Positions 54,296-62,755 of a stretch of DNA of 64,000 nt are shown one piece after another. Numbering within the stretch: the stretch's first letter is position 1; every line of letters begins with the position of its first letter. The notes beneath the pieces were generated by a model that was not told where the DNA came from, made no database searches, and was given only the letters and a program-made list of their open reading frames with translations. This stretch comes from Kitasatospora herbaricolor (lineage in GTDB: Bacteria > Actinomycetota > Actinomycetes > Streptomycetales > Streptomycetaceae): positions 8,207,501 to 8,271,500 of the forward strand of contig NZ_JAUSVA010000002.1 in the NCBI RefSeq assembly GCF_030813695.1, in the 5' to 3' direction. A program made the translations under genes and the position numbers.

Positions 54296-55910
54296 CCGCC
54301 GGGCGGACCTCGGCGGGGGCCGGGGCGCTGTCCTCGCCCACCGTTGCCTCCCGGTGCTCCGGGTGCTGCCCGCCCTCGCCCCCGCGGCTCGCGGCGGCGC
54401 CGCGCAGCAGGACCCAGATCAGCCCGGCGGAGGCCAGCAGCAGTCCGGCCCCGAGCAGCGCGGCCAGGTGCAGGCCCTGGACGAAGGCATCGTTCGCGCC
54501 GGCCAGCAGCGGCCCGCCCAGCTGCGCGGGCAGGTGCCCGGCAGCCTCAACCGCGCCGCCGAGCGACTCGCCGGCCTGTGCGGCCGTCGCCGCGTCGGTG
54601 CCGGCCGGCACGACCAGCGCCCCGGCGTAGACGGCGCCCACCACCGAGCCGACCAGGGCGATGCCGAGCGCGGCGCCCAGCTCGTAGGCGGTCTCGGAGA
54701 CCGCCGAGGCGGCGCCGGACTTCTCGGCCGGCGCGGCGCCCAGTGCCATGTCGGCGGAGAGGGCGTAGACCATGCCCTCGGCCGTGCCGACGATCAGGAA
54801 GGCGACGGCGACGAGGAGGTAGGTGCTGTCCTCGCTCACCCGGCCGAGCATGCCCAGGCCGGTGCCCATCGCGAGCAGCCCGCCGGTCAGCGCGGCCCGG
54901 ACCCCGGCCCGCCGGGCCAGCCGGGCGGTCAGCAGCCCGCCCACCACCGCGCCGGCGAAGGCCGGCAGCTCGGCCAGCCCGGCCCGCAACGGCTCGTACC
55001 CGCGCACCAGCTGCAGGTACTGCGACATCACGAACACCACACCGGAGAGCCCGACCAGCGCGGTCAGCGAGGCCAGCACGGCCGCGGTGAAGCGCCGGTC
55101 GGTGAACAGCCGGACGTCCAGCAGCGGGGTGGTCAGCCGCAGCTGGCGGCGGACGAAGACGGTCAGCGCCGCCGCCCCCAGCACCGCCGTCAGAGGCACG
55201 TCCCAGCGGAGCGGGCCGTGGGCGGCCGCCTCCTTGACGGCGTAGACGACGCCGATCACCCCGGCCATCGAGAGCAGCACGCTGGTGACGTCCCAGCGGC
55301 CCGGGTTCGGGTCCTTGGACTCCGGCAGCAGCCAGCCGCCCAGGACCAGCAGGACGACCACGACCGGGATGTTGAGCAGGAAGACCGAGCCCCACCAGAA
55401 GTGCTCCAGCAGCACGCCGCCGACCACCGGGCCGAGTGCGGCGCCCGCGGCGGCGCCCGCGCCCCAGATGCCGATCGCGGTGGCCCGCTCGCGGGCGTCG
55501 GGGAAGAGCACGCGGATCAGCGAGAGGGTGGCCGGCATGATGGTCGCGCCCGCCACGCCGAGCAGGGCGCGGGCCAGGATCAGCCAGCCCGGGCCGGGCG
55601 CGTAGGCGGCCAGCAGCGAGGCCACGCCGAACGCGGCGGAGCCGGTAAGCAGCAGCTTCTTGCGTCCGATCCGGTCGCTGAGCGCGCCCATGCTGACCAG
55701 CAGGCCGGCCAGCACGAAGGAGTAGGCGTCGCCGATCCAGAGCAGCTGGGTGCCGCTGGGCCGCAGGGTCTCGCTGATCGAGGGGATGGCCAGCGACAGC
55801 ACGGTGGCGTCGACCGCGACCAGGGTGACGGCCACGACGAGGACGGCCAGGCCGACCCAGCGCTGCCCGGGGTTGGAGGGAGGGGTGGTGGGGAGCATGG
55901 TGGTGCTCAT
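54291..55910 (-). CDS. MFS drug exporter of the DHA2 (EmrB/QacA) family
   Basis: This 539-residue protein has about 14 membrane helices. Motifs are VAVDATVLSLAIPSI (helix 1), GALSDRIGRKKLLLTG (motif A) and GIWGAGAAAGAALGPVVGGVLL (motif C). It is expected to export drugs or small antibiotics. Its start overlaps the 3' end of the TetR gene by 4 bases, so the pair forms one regulated operon. Confidence 0.93.
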   Translation of the reverse strand: MSTTMLPTTPPSNPGQRWVGLAVLVVAVTLVAVDATVLSLAIPSISETLRPSGTQLLWIGDAYSFVLAGLLVSMGALSDRIGRKKLLLTGSAAFGVASLLAAYAPGPGWLILARALLGVAGATIMPATLSLIRVLFPDARERATAIGIWGAGAAAGAALGPVVGGVLLEHFWWGSVFLLNIPVVVVLLVLGGWLLPESKDPNPGRWDVTSVLLSMAGVIGVVYAVKEAAAHGPLRWDVPLTAVLGAAALTVFVRRQLRLTTPLLDVRLFTDRRFTAAVLASLTALVGLSGVVFVMSQYLQLVRGYEPLRAGLAELPAFAGAVVGGLLTARLARRAGVRAALTGGLLAMGTGLGMLGRVSEDSTYLLVAVAFLIVGTAEGMVYALSADMALGAAPAEKSGAASAVSETAYELGAALGIALVGSVVGAVYAGALVVPAGTDAATAAQAGESLGGAVEAAGHLPAQLGGPLLAGANDAFVQGLHLAALLGAGLLLASAGLIWVLLRGAAASRGGEGGQHPEHREATVGEDSAPAPAEVRPAA

Positions 55911-56461
55911 GGTGTTTCAGTTCTCCTGAGTGCGCCGCCGAGGAAGAGTTCGGCGAGCGAGAATGCGCTGTCGCGGGGGGCCAGGCGTCCGTCCTGGACG
56001 GCCCAGCCGACACCGGCCACAAGGTCGAAGAAGGCTTCGCTGAGCCAGCCGGCCGAGAGCTCGATCCGGAACACGCCCTCCTGCTGCCCGCGCAGGAACA
56101 GCGCGCGCACCCGGGCGTCCTGGATCTCCCAGAGTTCGTTGATCCCGGGGTCGTCGTAGAGCTGGTTCTCCCCGGCGATGAAGGCGCAGAGCGCCGCGTC
56201 CGGGACGACCGCGTCGATGAGCCGGCGCAGTGCGGACTGCGCGTCGCCCTCCTCGACGGCGGCGGTGTCCAGCGCGGTGGCGAACTTGCGCAGGCTGTGC
56301 GCGCCCACCTCGCGGATCAGTGCCTCCCGGCCCGGGAAGATCCGGTGCAGGGTGGCGCGGCTGATGCCGGCCGCGCGGGCGATCTCGTCCAGGTGCGCGG
56401 TCGGGCGGCGGGAGAGCACGCCGACGGCGGCTTCGAGCACGGAGTCACGGTCGGTGGCCAT
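55907..56461 (-). CDS. TetR-family repressor of the exporter operon
   Basis: The protein has 184 residues from ATG 56461. A longer frame from 56488 would run into the operator. The helix-turn-helix is LEAAVGVLSRRPTAHLDEIARAAGISRATLHRIFPGREALIREVG. It is the first gene of the TetR-exporter operon and very likely binds the palindrome just upstream of its start. Confidence 0.92.
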   Translation of the reverse strand: MATDRDSVLEAAVGVLSRRPTAHLDEIARAAGISRATLHRIFPGREALIREVGAHSLRKFATALDTAAVEEGDAQSALRRLIDAVVPDAALCAFIAGENQLYDDPGINELWEIQDARVRALFLRGQQEGVFRIELSAGWLSEAFFDLVAGVGWAVQDGRLAPRDSAFSLAELFLGGALRRTETP

Positions 56462-56480
56462 GGGGCAAGTGTAGATCAGA

Positions 56481-56498
56481 TGAGACATCCATGTCTCA
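56481..56498. promoter_or_regulatory. TetR operator palindrome
   Basis: TGAGACAT-CC-ATGTCTCA is a perfect 18-bp inverted repeat 20 bases before the TetR start. Half-site-like GTCTCATG and CCTCATC follow near 56515-56535. Confidence 0.8.
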
Positions 56499-56821
56499 AT
56501 TTATCGCGGAGTGCCTCATCTGCAGGTCTCATGCCGAGGACGTGAGGGTGCCCGGGGCCCCGGGTGCCCGGGGGAGTCCGGGGGTGTCCGGGGGTGTCCG
56601 GGGGTGTCCGGGCCGGGTCCGTTGCCGGGGAGGGCACGGTCGGGCCGGGCCGGGGTCATAGGGATCACTTAAGGCGGAGCTGGGCCGGTCTTAGGGCTGC
56701 GGGCGGTCCGCGGGGCCGCCGGTGCGCCCGCTGTCCGGCGTGCCGGGCCGCCGGAACGGCAAAAACCGGGGACGGCGCCCGCTCTGCCGTCCCCGGTGGG
56801 GTGTCCCGCCTCGTGTACCGC
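56499..56821. other. Intergenic region with decamer repeats and the sepF-like terminator
   Basis: No gene is seen. A 10-bp unit (GGGGTGTCCG) is repeated three times at 56581-56610 after a variant at 56571. Near 56765-56797 a hairpin ends the reverse-strand SepF-like gene. Confidence 0.65.
56761..56797 (-). terminator. Intrinsic terminator with T-tract for the SepF-like gene
   Basis: A 12-bp perfect stem (ACCGGGGACGGC / GCCGTCCCCGGT) is followed on the reverse strand by TTTTT (AAAAA at 56761-56765). This is a textbook rho-independent terminator, unusual among the T-less hairpins elsewhere in the window. Confidence 0.85.
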
Positions 56822-57214
56822 TCAGCTCTGGTTGTAGAACCCGGTCTCGTCCAGCGGCCGGTCGATCACCATGACCTCGACGTCGGCCGGCGTGAGCAGG
56901 AAGACCCGGCGGGCGATCCGCTCGATCCCGCCGCAGGTGCCGAAGATCAGACCGGAGGCGAAGTCGACCATGCGCTTGGCCTCGGCGTCGTCCATCTCGG
57001 TCAGGTCCATCACCACGGGCGTGCTGGCCCGGATGTGCTCGCCGACCGTGCGGGCCGCCTCGAACCCGGTGGGCCGCAGGGAGACGATCTTCGTGGGAGC
57101 CGGTGCGGCCGGCATCGTCTCCTGGTCCGCCCAGGGATCGTCGTACGCCGCGGCCGGGTAGTTTCCGGAGGGCATCAGCCACCCGTTGTGGTGCTCGTCG
57201 CGAAGTGCTCCCAT
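56822..57214 (-). CDS. SepF-like cell division protein (paralogue)
   Basis: The protein has 130 residues from ATG 57214. An unstructured N-terminus of about 50 residues precedes the SepF domain: TKIVSLRPTGFEAARTVGEHIRASTPVVMDLTEMDDAEAKRMVDFASGLIFGTCGGIERIARRVFLLTPADVEV. SepF helps anchor FtsZ. Streptomycetes have a main sepF in the division cluster and SepF-like paralogues elsewhere, and this isolated gene fits the latter. The upstream 57215-57484 shows no gene. Confidence 0.9.
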   Translation of the reverse strand: MGALRDEHHNGWLMPSGNYPAAAYDDPWADQETMPAAPAPTKIVSLRPTGFEAARTVGEHIRASTPVVMDLTEMDDAEAKRMVDFASGLIFGTCGGIERIARRVFLLTPADVEVMVIDRPLDETGFYNQS

Positions 57215-57484
57215 GCCGCGCCTCCCTGTCTCGTCCCGAACGCGTCCCCCCGGGTGCGCATGCCCTTTTGACACGTCATCCACTCGTCGGAACTGTCCGA
57301 GTATCGCACTGATCACCGGTTCGGTGCCCGCTCGCGACCGCCGTACGGGTCGTGGCGCGCCGCGAATCCGGGCCGACCCGGACAACAGATGCGACGCCCC
57401 AGCTCGCCGTATGGTTGCGCGCGCGGAAGACACCGTTTCCGGTCATCACGAAATTGACCGTCCGTCAACGTCGGTGAAGGGGAT

Positions 57485-58009
57485 TCATTCCCCCGTGGTG
57501 CCGTCCACAAGCTCCCGGAGCAGATCCGCGTGCCCGTTGTGGCGGGCGTACTCCTCGATCATGTGCACCTGGATCCAGCGCAGGGTGACGTCCGCGCCCC
57601 GGCGCTTGCGCCGTCCGACCGTCTCCAGCGGGAGGCCCTCGGCGGCCCGGCGGGCGAGGGCGATCTGCGTCTGCCAGGTCGCGAAGGCCTCGGCGGTGTC
57701 CGCGGTGTCCACGCCGTTGAAGTCGCCGTCCTCGTCCTCGGCGGACCAGTAGAGCCCCTCGCTGTGCTCCTCGCCGAGCAGGATGCCCTGGTACCAGTGC
57801 CGCTCGACCTCGGCCATGTGACGCACCAGGCCGAGCAGCGAGAGCGTGGACGGCGGGACGGAGCGCAGCCGCAGCTGTTCGTCCGTCAGGCCCTCGCACT
57901 TCACGGCGAGGGTGGCCCGGTGGAAGTCGAGCCAGGAGGCCAGCATGGCGTTCTCGTCGGCGGCGAACGGGGGCTCGATGCGGTCGGTGCCGCTCGTGGT
58001 GGTGGTCAT
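57485..58009 (-). CDS. DinB-family protein (DUF664-like), paralogue of 29815-30378
   Basis: The protein has 174 residues. Signatures are VKCEGLTDEQLRLRSVPPSTLSLLGLVRHMAEVERHWYQ and IEEYARHNGHADLLRELVDG, closely matching the copy at 29.8 kb. Starts at 58009 and 58018 are possible. A metal-dependent or mycothiol-dependent enzyme role is typical of the fold, but nothing specific is visible. Confidence 0.9.
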   Translation of the reverse strand: MTTTTSGTDRIEPPFAADENAMLASWLDFHRATLAVKCEGLTDEQLRLRSVPPSTLSLLGLVRHMAEVERHWYQGILLGEEHSEGLYWSAEDEDGDFNGVDTADTAEAFATWQTQIALARRAAEGLPLETVGRRKRRGADVTLRWIQVHMIEEYARHNGHADLLRELVDGTTGE

Positions 58010-58091
58010 GGCGGCCATCCTGGCGCAGAGCACCGACAGAGGCGACCGAATAGTCGGGCGGCGCGCCCGGTGCTGCCCGGGCGGCGAGGCC

Positions 58092-58817
58092 TCAGACGGC
58101 CTCGGCGCGCGGCCGGCGCCGGGCGGCCCGCCACACCGACGCGAGACTGACCAGCACCATCAGGGCGATCGCGCCCGACGAGACCACGAAGGCCGCCGAG
58201 CCCGGCGTCCGCGCGCTCGCGGCGGCGACCACGTACGCGGCGGTCGACGGGACCACGCCGATCGCGGTGGCGGCCAGGAAGGGCGCGAACCGGACCCCGG
58301 AGAACGCGGCGGCGAAGTTGCCGGCCTGGAACGGCAGCCCCGGGAAGAGCCGCAGCAGCAGCACGCTGCGGAACCCCTGTTCGGTGAACCGGCGGTCGAG
58401 CGCGGTCAGCGTCCGGCCACGCAGCAGCGGGCGCAGTGCGTCCCGGCCGAGCAGCCGGCCGAGCCCGAACGCCGGCGCGGCGCCCAGGGTGGTGCCGAGG
58501 ACCGCGAGCAGCAGCCCCTGCTCGATGCCGAACAGCAGGCCGGCGGCGGCGTTCAGGGCGGGCCGCGGCACGAAGGCCAGCGTGCCCAGCGCGTACACCG
58601 CGAGGAAGGCCGGTGCCTGCCAGGTCCCCGGCACGGTCGAGGTCAGGCCGCCGGACAGCAGGGCGGCCGGGTCCCAGAGGAGGAGCGAGCCGGCGGCCGC
58701 GCCGAGGATCACCACCAGCAGGGCGAACCTGGTCCAGGGCGACAGCGCCATGCGGTGCGGCCAGGGCCCGGCCGGTGGGGCGGGCGCGGCCGGCGGGGAG
58801 GGCGGGGGAGCGAGCAC
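58092..58817 (-). CDS. TVP38/TMEM64-family membrane protein
   Basis: The protein has 241 residues from GTG 58817, with an internal ATG giving MALSPWTRF as an alternative. About five or six membrane segments are seen. The VTT-domain motif is LLLRLFPGLPFQAGNFAAAFSGV. Family members are DedA-like lipid-handling membrane proteins. The specific role is unknown. Confidence 0.88.
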   Translation of the reverse strand: MLAPPPSPPAAPAPPAGPWPHRMALSPWTRFALLVVILGAAAGSLLLWDPAALLSGGLTSTVPGTWQAPAFLAVYALGTLAFVPRPALNAAAGLLFGIEQGLLLAVLGTTLGAAPAFGLGRLLGRDALRPLLRGRTLTALDRRFTEQGFRSVLLLRLFPGLPFQAGNFAAAFSGVRFAPFLAATAIGVVPSTAAYVVAAASARTPGSAAFVVSSGAIALMVLVSLASVWRAARRRPRAEAV

Positions 58818-58833
58818 CGGGCGAGCTTAGCCG

Positions 58834-58869
58834 CCGCCCCCGGCCGGGCGGAAAGCCGGCCGGGGGCGG
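58834..58869 (-). terminator. Hairpin terminator after the MFS gene
   Basis: A 14-bp perfect stem (CCGCCCCCGGCCGG and its complement) with an 8-base loop lies 30 bases past the reverse-strand stop at 58900. Confidence 0.8.
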
Positions 58870-58899
58870 GACGTGCGCCTGTCGCGGGGAGGCGGCGGG

Positions 58900-60126
58900 T
58901 CAGCGCCGGGCGTTGCTCGGTACGCCTTCGACGGCGTCCAGCGGGGCCCCCGCCGGCGGCTGCGCCGGGTCGGCGGGGGCCGCCGGCCGGCGCAGGGCCC
59001 CGGCGCTGAGGATCAGCGCCGCCGCGAGCAGGGTGACCAGGGCGAAGGACACGCTGAGCGAGGTCGCCTCGGCGAGCACGCCGATCACGGCGGGCGCGAT
59101 CAGGCTGGAGGTGTAGGTCACGGTCGCCACGCCGGCGATCGCCTGGCTGGGGTTCCCGCCGGTCCGCCCGGCCGCGGCGAAGGCCAGCGGCACCACGACC
59201 GCGATGCCGATCCCGATCAGCGCGAAGCCGGGGATGGCCAGCCAGGGCGTGTCGGCGAGGACCACCAGCAGGCCGCCGACGGTGGCGATCGCCCCGCTGA
59301 CCCGGGTCGCGGGCACCGGGCCGAGCCTGCGGATCGCCGCGTCGCCGGCCAGGCGGCTGACCGCCATGGTGAGCGCGAAGGCGGTGTAGGCGGCGGCCGC
59401 GACGGTCGCCGAGGCCCCGGTGACGTCCCGCAGGTAGACGCCGCTCCAGTCCATCGAGGCGCCCTCGGCGAAGACCGCGCAGAACCCGACCAGCCCGATC
59501 GCGAGCGCACTGCGCGGCGGCAGGGCGAAGTGCGGCGGCGCCTCCTCGCCGGGCTTGGACCGGATGTCCGGCAGTTGCCGGGAGACCAGCTGGGCGAGGA
59601 CGGCCAGCACGCCGGCGGTGATCGCGAGCTGGAGCCTGGCGTCCAGGTTCTGGTGGGCGGCCAGCACACCCACGGCGGAGGCGAGCAAGGTGCCCACGCT
59701 CCACATGCCGTGCAGGCCGGACATGATCGAGCGGCCGAGCCGCTCCTCGATCTCGACGCCCTGGGCGTTCATCGCCACGTCCGCCATGCCGGCGGTGGCG
59801 CCGTAGACCAGCAGCGACAGGCAGAGGAAGGGCAGCGAGGGGGCAAGGGCGGGCAGGGCCAGCGACAGGCACCACAGGGTGACCAGCGCGCCGGTGGCGG
59901 CCCGGCCGCCGAACCGGTGGACGATCCGCCCGGCCAGCGGCATGGCCAGCGAGGACCCGATCGCCGGCATCACCAGGGCGAGGCCGAGCTGGCCCGGGCC
60001 CAGGTCGAGGTGGTGCTGGATCCACGGGATCCGGGTGGCGAAGGTACCGGTGACCGAGCCGTGCAGGGCGAACACCAGGGCGATGCTCACCCGGGCCCGG
60101 CGTGGGTCCTTCAGTATCTCGGGCAT
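58900..60126 (-). CDS. MFS transporter, divergent from a ROK regulator
   Basis: The protein has 408 residues and about 12 membrane helices, beginning RARVSIALVFALHGSVTGTFATRIPWIQHHL. The sequence resembles the YbjJ-type group of sugar or drug MFS proteins. It is divergent from a ROK regulator with a shared operator, which suggests control by a sugar-like ligand. A truncated paralogue lies at 29525-29764. Confidence 0.9.
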   Translation of the reverse strand: MPEILKDPRRARVSIALVFALHGSVTGTFATRIPWIQHHLDLGPGQLGLALVMPAIGSSLAMPLAGRIVHRFGGRAATGALVTLWCLSLALPALAPSLPFLCLSLLVYGATAGMADVAMNAQGVEIEERLGRSIMSGLHGMWSVGTLLASAVGVLAAHQNLDARLQLAITAGVLAVLAQLVSRQLPDIRSKPGEEAPPHFALPPRSALAIGLVGFCAVFAEGASMDWSGVYLRDVTGASATVAAAAYTAFALTMAVSRLAGDAAIRRLGPVPATRVSGAIATVGGLLVVLADTPWLAIPGFALIGIGIAVVVPLAFAAAGRTGGNPSQAIAGVATVTYTSSLIAPAVIGVLAEATSLSVSFALVTLLAAALILSAGALRRPAAPADPAQPPAGAPLDAVEGVPSNARR

Positions 60127-60210
60127 TCCACGTTCCCTCCGAGTCGCGGGGCAGTCGCGACGGTGCCGTCCATGGTCGGGGAACCCGGATGGGCGCCCGG
60201 TCCGATAAAT

Positions 60211-60231
60211 TATCAGGAAGGGACCCTGATA
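60211..60231. promoter_or_regulatory. ROK-type operator between the MFS and ROK genes
   Basis: TATCAGG-N7-CCTGATA lies in an AT-rich patch between the divergent starts at 60126 and 60272. The same pattern precedes the MFS remnant at 29404. Confidence 0.75.
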
Positions 60232-60271
60232 GAAACAGTTGTGGCGACGCAGTCTGGAAGGATGCAACCTC

Positions 60272-61465
60272 ATGAGCACCGTTCGAACGGCGACACCGAG
60301 CACCGCCCGGGCCATCAACGACCGGCTGGCACTCAACCTGCTGCTCGAACAGGGCCCGCTCACGGCGACCGAGTTGCGCGAACTCACCGGCCTCTCCCGG
60401 CCCACCGTCTCCGACCTGCTGGACCGGCTGCAACGCGGCGGCCTGGTCGCGCTGGCCGGCGAGCGCGGGGAGGCGCGCCGCGGCCCGAACGCCCGGCTCT
60501 ACGCGCTGGTCACCTCCCGCGCCCACATCGCGGCCATCGACGTCCGCTCCGTCGGCGTCAGCATCGTCATCGCCGACCTGGCCGGCCACACCCTGGCCAC
60601 CGCCGAGATCCCGGCCGGCCCCGAGGCCGGCCACGGCGCCGAAGGACTCGCCGGACGGACCGTGAGCACCCTGCTCGACACCGCCCGCCGGGCCGGCGTC
60701 GAGCAGCTGCACACGGTGGCCGTCGGCATCCCGGGCCTGGTCGACCCCGCCACCGGGCGGCTCGACAACACCGGCGGCCTGCCGGGCTGGCACACCGAGC
60801 TGATCGCCGCACTGCGCGAACTGCCAGGCACCGGGCTGATCCTGGAGAACGAGGTCAACCTGGCCTGCATCACCGAGCACCGCACGGGCGCCGCCCGCGA
60901 CCGCGACACCTTCGTCCTGCTCTGGCTCGGCCACGGCACCGGCGCCGGCGTCATGCTGGACGGCGGGCTGCGGCGCGGCGCCTCCGGCGGCACCGGCGAG
61001 ATCGGCTTCCTGCCCGTCCCCGGGACGGACCGGCTGCCCAACGCCTCCGACTGCGACGGCGGCTTCCACGCCCTGGTCGGCAGCAGCGCCGTCTGCGCGC
61101 TGGCCCGCGCCCTCGGACTGCCCGCCGACGCCGCCGGCGACGCGGCCGCCGCCGAGGCGGTGGTCCACGCCGCCGTCGCGGCGGGGCCCGCCGGTGCGCC
61201 CTTCCTGGACGCGTTCGCCGGCCGGGTGGCCGTCGGCGCCGCCGCGATCTGCGTGGTGCTCGACCCCGGCTGCGTGGTGCTCGGTGGGGAGGTCGGCCGG
61301 GCCGGCGGCGCCGAACTGGCCGGCCGGGTCGCCCGGAAGCTGGCCGAACTCTCACCGCTGCGCACCGAGGTACGGGTCGGGGCGGTCGGCGGCGGCGGGG
61401 TGCTCGGCGGCGCCGTCCTCCTCGCCTGCGACGCCGCCCGCCGGGACCTCTTCGGCGGGCCCTGA
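60272..61465 (+). CDS. ROK-family transcriptional regulator
   Basis: The protein has 397 residues. The N-terminal winged helix is LALNLLLEQGPLTATELRELTGLSRPTVSDLLDRLQRGGLV. The ROK sugar-kinase-like domain has VGIPGLVDPATGRLDNTGGLPGW, ENEVNLACITE and LWLGHGTGAGVMLDG. The zinc-binding Cys cluster of ROK proteins is largely missing: only one Cys appears in NASDCDGGFHALV. It probably represses the divergent MFS gene until a sugar binds. Confidence 0.93.
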   Translation: MSTVRTATPSTARAINDRLALNLLLEQGPLTATELRELTGLSRPTVSDLLDRLQRGGLVALAGERGEARRGPNARLYALVTSRAHIAAIDVRSVGVSIVIADLAGHTLATAEIPAGPEAGHGAEGLAGRTVSTLLDTARRAGVEQLHTVAVGIPGLVDPATGRLDNTGGLPGWHTELIAALRELPGTGLILENEVNLACITEHRTGAARDRDTFVLLWLGHGTGAGVMLDGGLRRGASGGTGEIGFLPVPGTDRLPNASDCDGGFHALVGSSAVCALARALGLPADAAGDAAAAEAVVHAAVAAGPAGAPFLDAFAGRVAVGAAAICVVLDPGCVVLGGEVGRAGGAELAGRVARKLAELSPLRTEVRVGAVGGGGVLGGAVLLACDAARRDLFGGP

Positions 61466-61500
61466 GCCTGCTGCGGGTGGTGAGCCCGGCCCGTCCTCCT

Positions 61501-61539
61501 GCCGTACCGCCTCGGGGAGGGTGCGGACGGCGGTACGGC
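61501..61539. terminator. Hairpin between convergent genes
   Basis: An 11-bp stem (GCCGTACCGCC / GGCGGTACGGC) with a 17-base loop lies between the ROK gene and the small reverse-strand gene. Confidence 0.65.
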
Positions 61540-61574
61540 TGCCGGGAGCACCGACGCCCCCCGGGCCCGTGCCC

Positions 61575-61958
61575 TCAGTGGTGGCCGCGGGCCGGTGCGA
61601 GCTGAGCGCCGGGCGGGGCGGCCGGGCCGGGGCCCGGCGCGGACAGGGCGGGGGTGCCCAGGACCGCCGCCGCCACCAGGCCGGCCAGCAGCAGCAGGCC
61701 GATCGCCGCCCGCCCGCAGACGGTCCGCAGCGACACCCGCTCGCGGGCCGGCCGCGCCACGTTGCTCGCGTACCCCCGGTCGGGCCGGCCACCCTGCCGA
61801 GCCTCGGCGGCGAACGCGAACGGCACCGGTTCGGCGGCCCGGGCGCTCGCCCGGCCGCCGGGCGCCCGTAGCGGGCCGATCCCCGACGGTCCGATCCGTG
61901 CGCGGCCGAACCGTGCGGCGCCGTGATCCGGTGAGCCGCGCCTCGATGACCCGTACAT
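61575..61958 (-). CDS. Hypothetical protein with one membrane helix
   Basis: The protein has 127 residues from ATG 61958 with AAGG upstream. A basic Arg/Gly-rich N-terminus of about 75 residues precedes one helix (AAIGLLLLAGLVAAAVLG) and a Pro/Ala-rich outer tail. No family is recognised. It could be a short envelope protein; the gene call itself is moderate. Confidence 0.55.
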   Translation of the reverse strand: MYGSSRRGSPDHGAARFGRARIGPSGIGPLRAPGGRASARAAEPVPFAFAAEARQGGRPDRGYASNVARPARERVSLRTVCGRAAIGLLLLAGLVAAAVLGTPALSAPGPGPAAPPGAQLAPARGHH

Positions 61959-62175
61959 CGCTGCCTTTCGTCCGGGGCCGACAGGCGGTCCGACCGCGGG
62001 CCGGCGGAACCCTCTGTCCGAATGATGCAGTTTACGGGGGAATCGTGGCTGAACATCCGCCACCGGCCGGGCCCGCGCGCGGCGGACGGGCGGCGCTCCG
62101 CTTCGCGATCGGTCGGTGCCGTACGGCAGGATGGCGGCGACAACGGATTTGCCGACACACCGCCAGGAGTTGCAC

Positions 62176-62589
62176 ATGGGCCTGCCCGCGCCGGTCAACC
62201 CGTACCGCATCGGCGAGGCCGCCGCGATGCTCGGCGTCAGTGCCGACACCATGCGGCGGTGGGTGGACGCCGGGCGGGTCGCCGCCGAGCGGGACGAGCA
62301 CGGCCACCGGATCATCCCCGGCGCCCAGCTGGCGGCCTTCGCGCGCGAGCTGGCCCGCAGCGACAACCCCGAGGCCGAGGGCCGCCCGTCCTCGGCCCGC
62401 AACCGCTTCCCCGGGATCGTCACGCACGTGGTGCTGGGGGACGTGGCGGCGCAGGTGGAGATCCAGGCCGGCCCGTTCCGGGTGGTCTCGCTGATCAGCC
62501 GGGAGTCGGCCGAGGAGCTGGGCCTGGTGCCCGGCGCCGCCGCGACCGCCGTCATCAAGTCGACCAACGTGATGGTCGAGCGGGGCTGA
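62176..62589 (+). CDS. MerR-like helix-turn-helix protein with TOBE domain
   Basis: The protein has 137 residues. The N-terminal excisionase/MerR-type helix-turn-helix is YRIGEAAAMLGVSADTMRRWVDAGRVAAERDEHGHRII. The C-terminal TOBE/Mop domain is RNRFPGIVTHVVLGDVAAQVEIQAGPFRVVSLISRESAEELGL ... AVIKSTNVMVERG. TOBE domains of this type bind molybdate, so it is a likely molybdate-responsive regulator. No mod transporter genes follow. AGGAG precedes the ATG. Confidence 0.88.
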   Translation: MGLPAPVNPYRIGEAAAMLGVSADTMRRWVDAGRVAAERDEHGHRIIPGAQLAAFARELARSDNPEAEGRPSSARNRFPGIVTHVVLGDVAAQVEIQAGPFRVVSLISRESAEELGLVPGAAATAVIKSTNVMVERG

Positions 62590-62696
62590 CCGCGGCCGAG
62601 GAGGGGTAGGCGTCCTTCTGTCCGCCGCCGCCGGACGGTCGGCCCGGCCGAAGGGCCCGGACCGCCGCACCGACGGTCGTACCGCCCTGGCACCAC

Positions 62697-62738
62697 CGCC
62701 CAGGAACGCCCGCCCAGGAACGCCAGCCCAGGAATCGG
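62697..62738. repeat. 14-bp tandem repeat upstream of the phosphodiesterase gene
   Basis: CGCCCAGGAACGCC occurs twice exactly and once diverged just before the gene at 62756. It lies where the ribosome-binding site would be; the third copy carries the nearest GGAA sequence. Confidence 0.7.
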
Positions 62739-62755
62739 AAGAGGTCGCCGCACCC

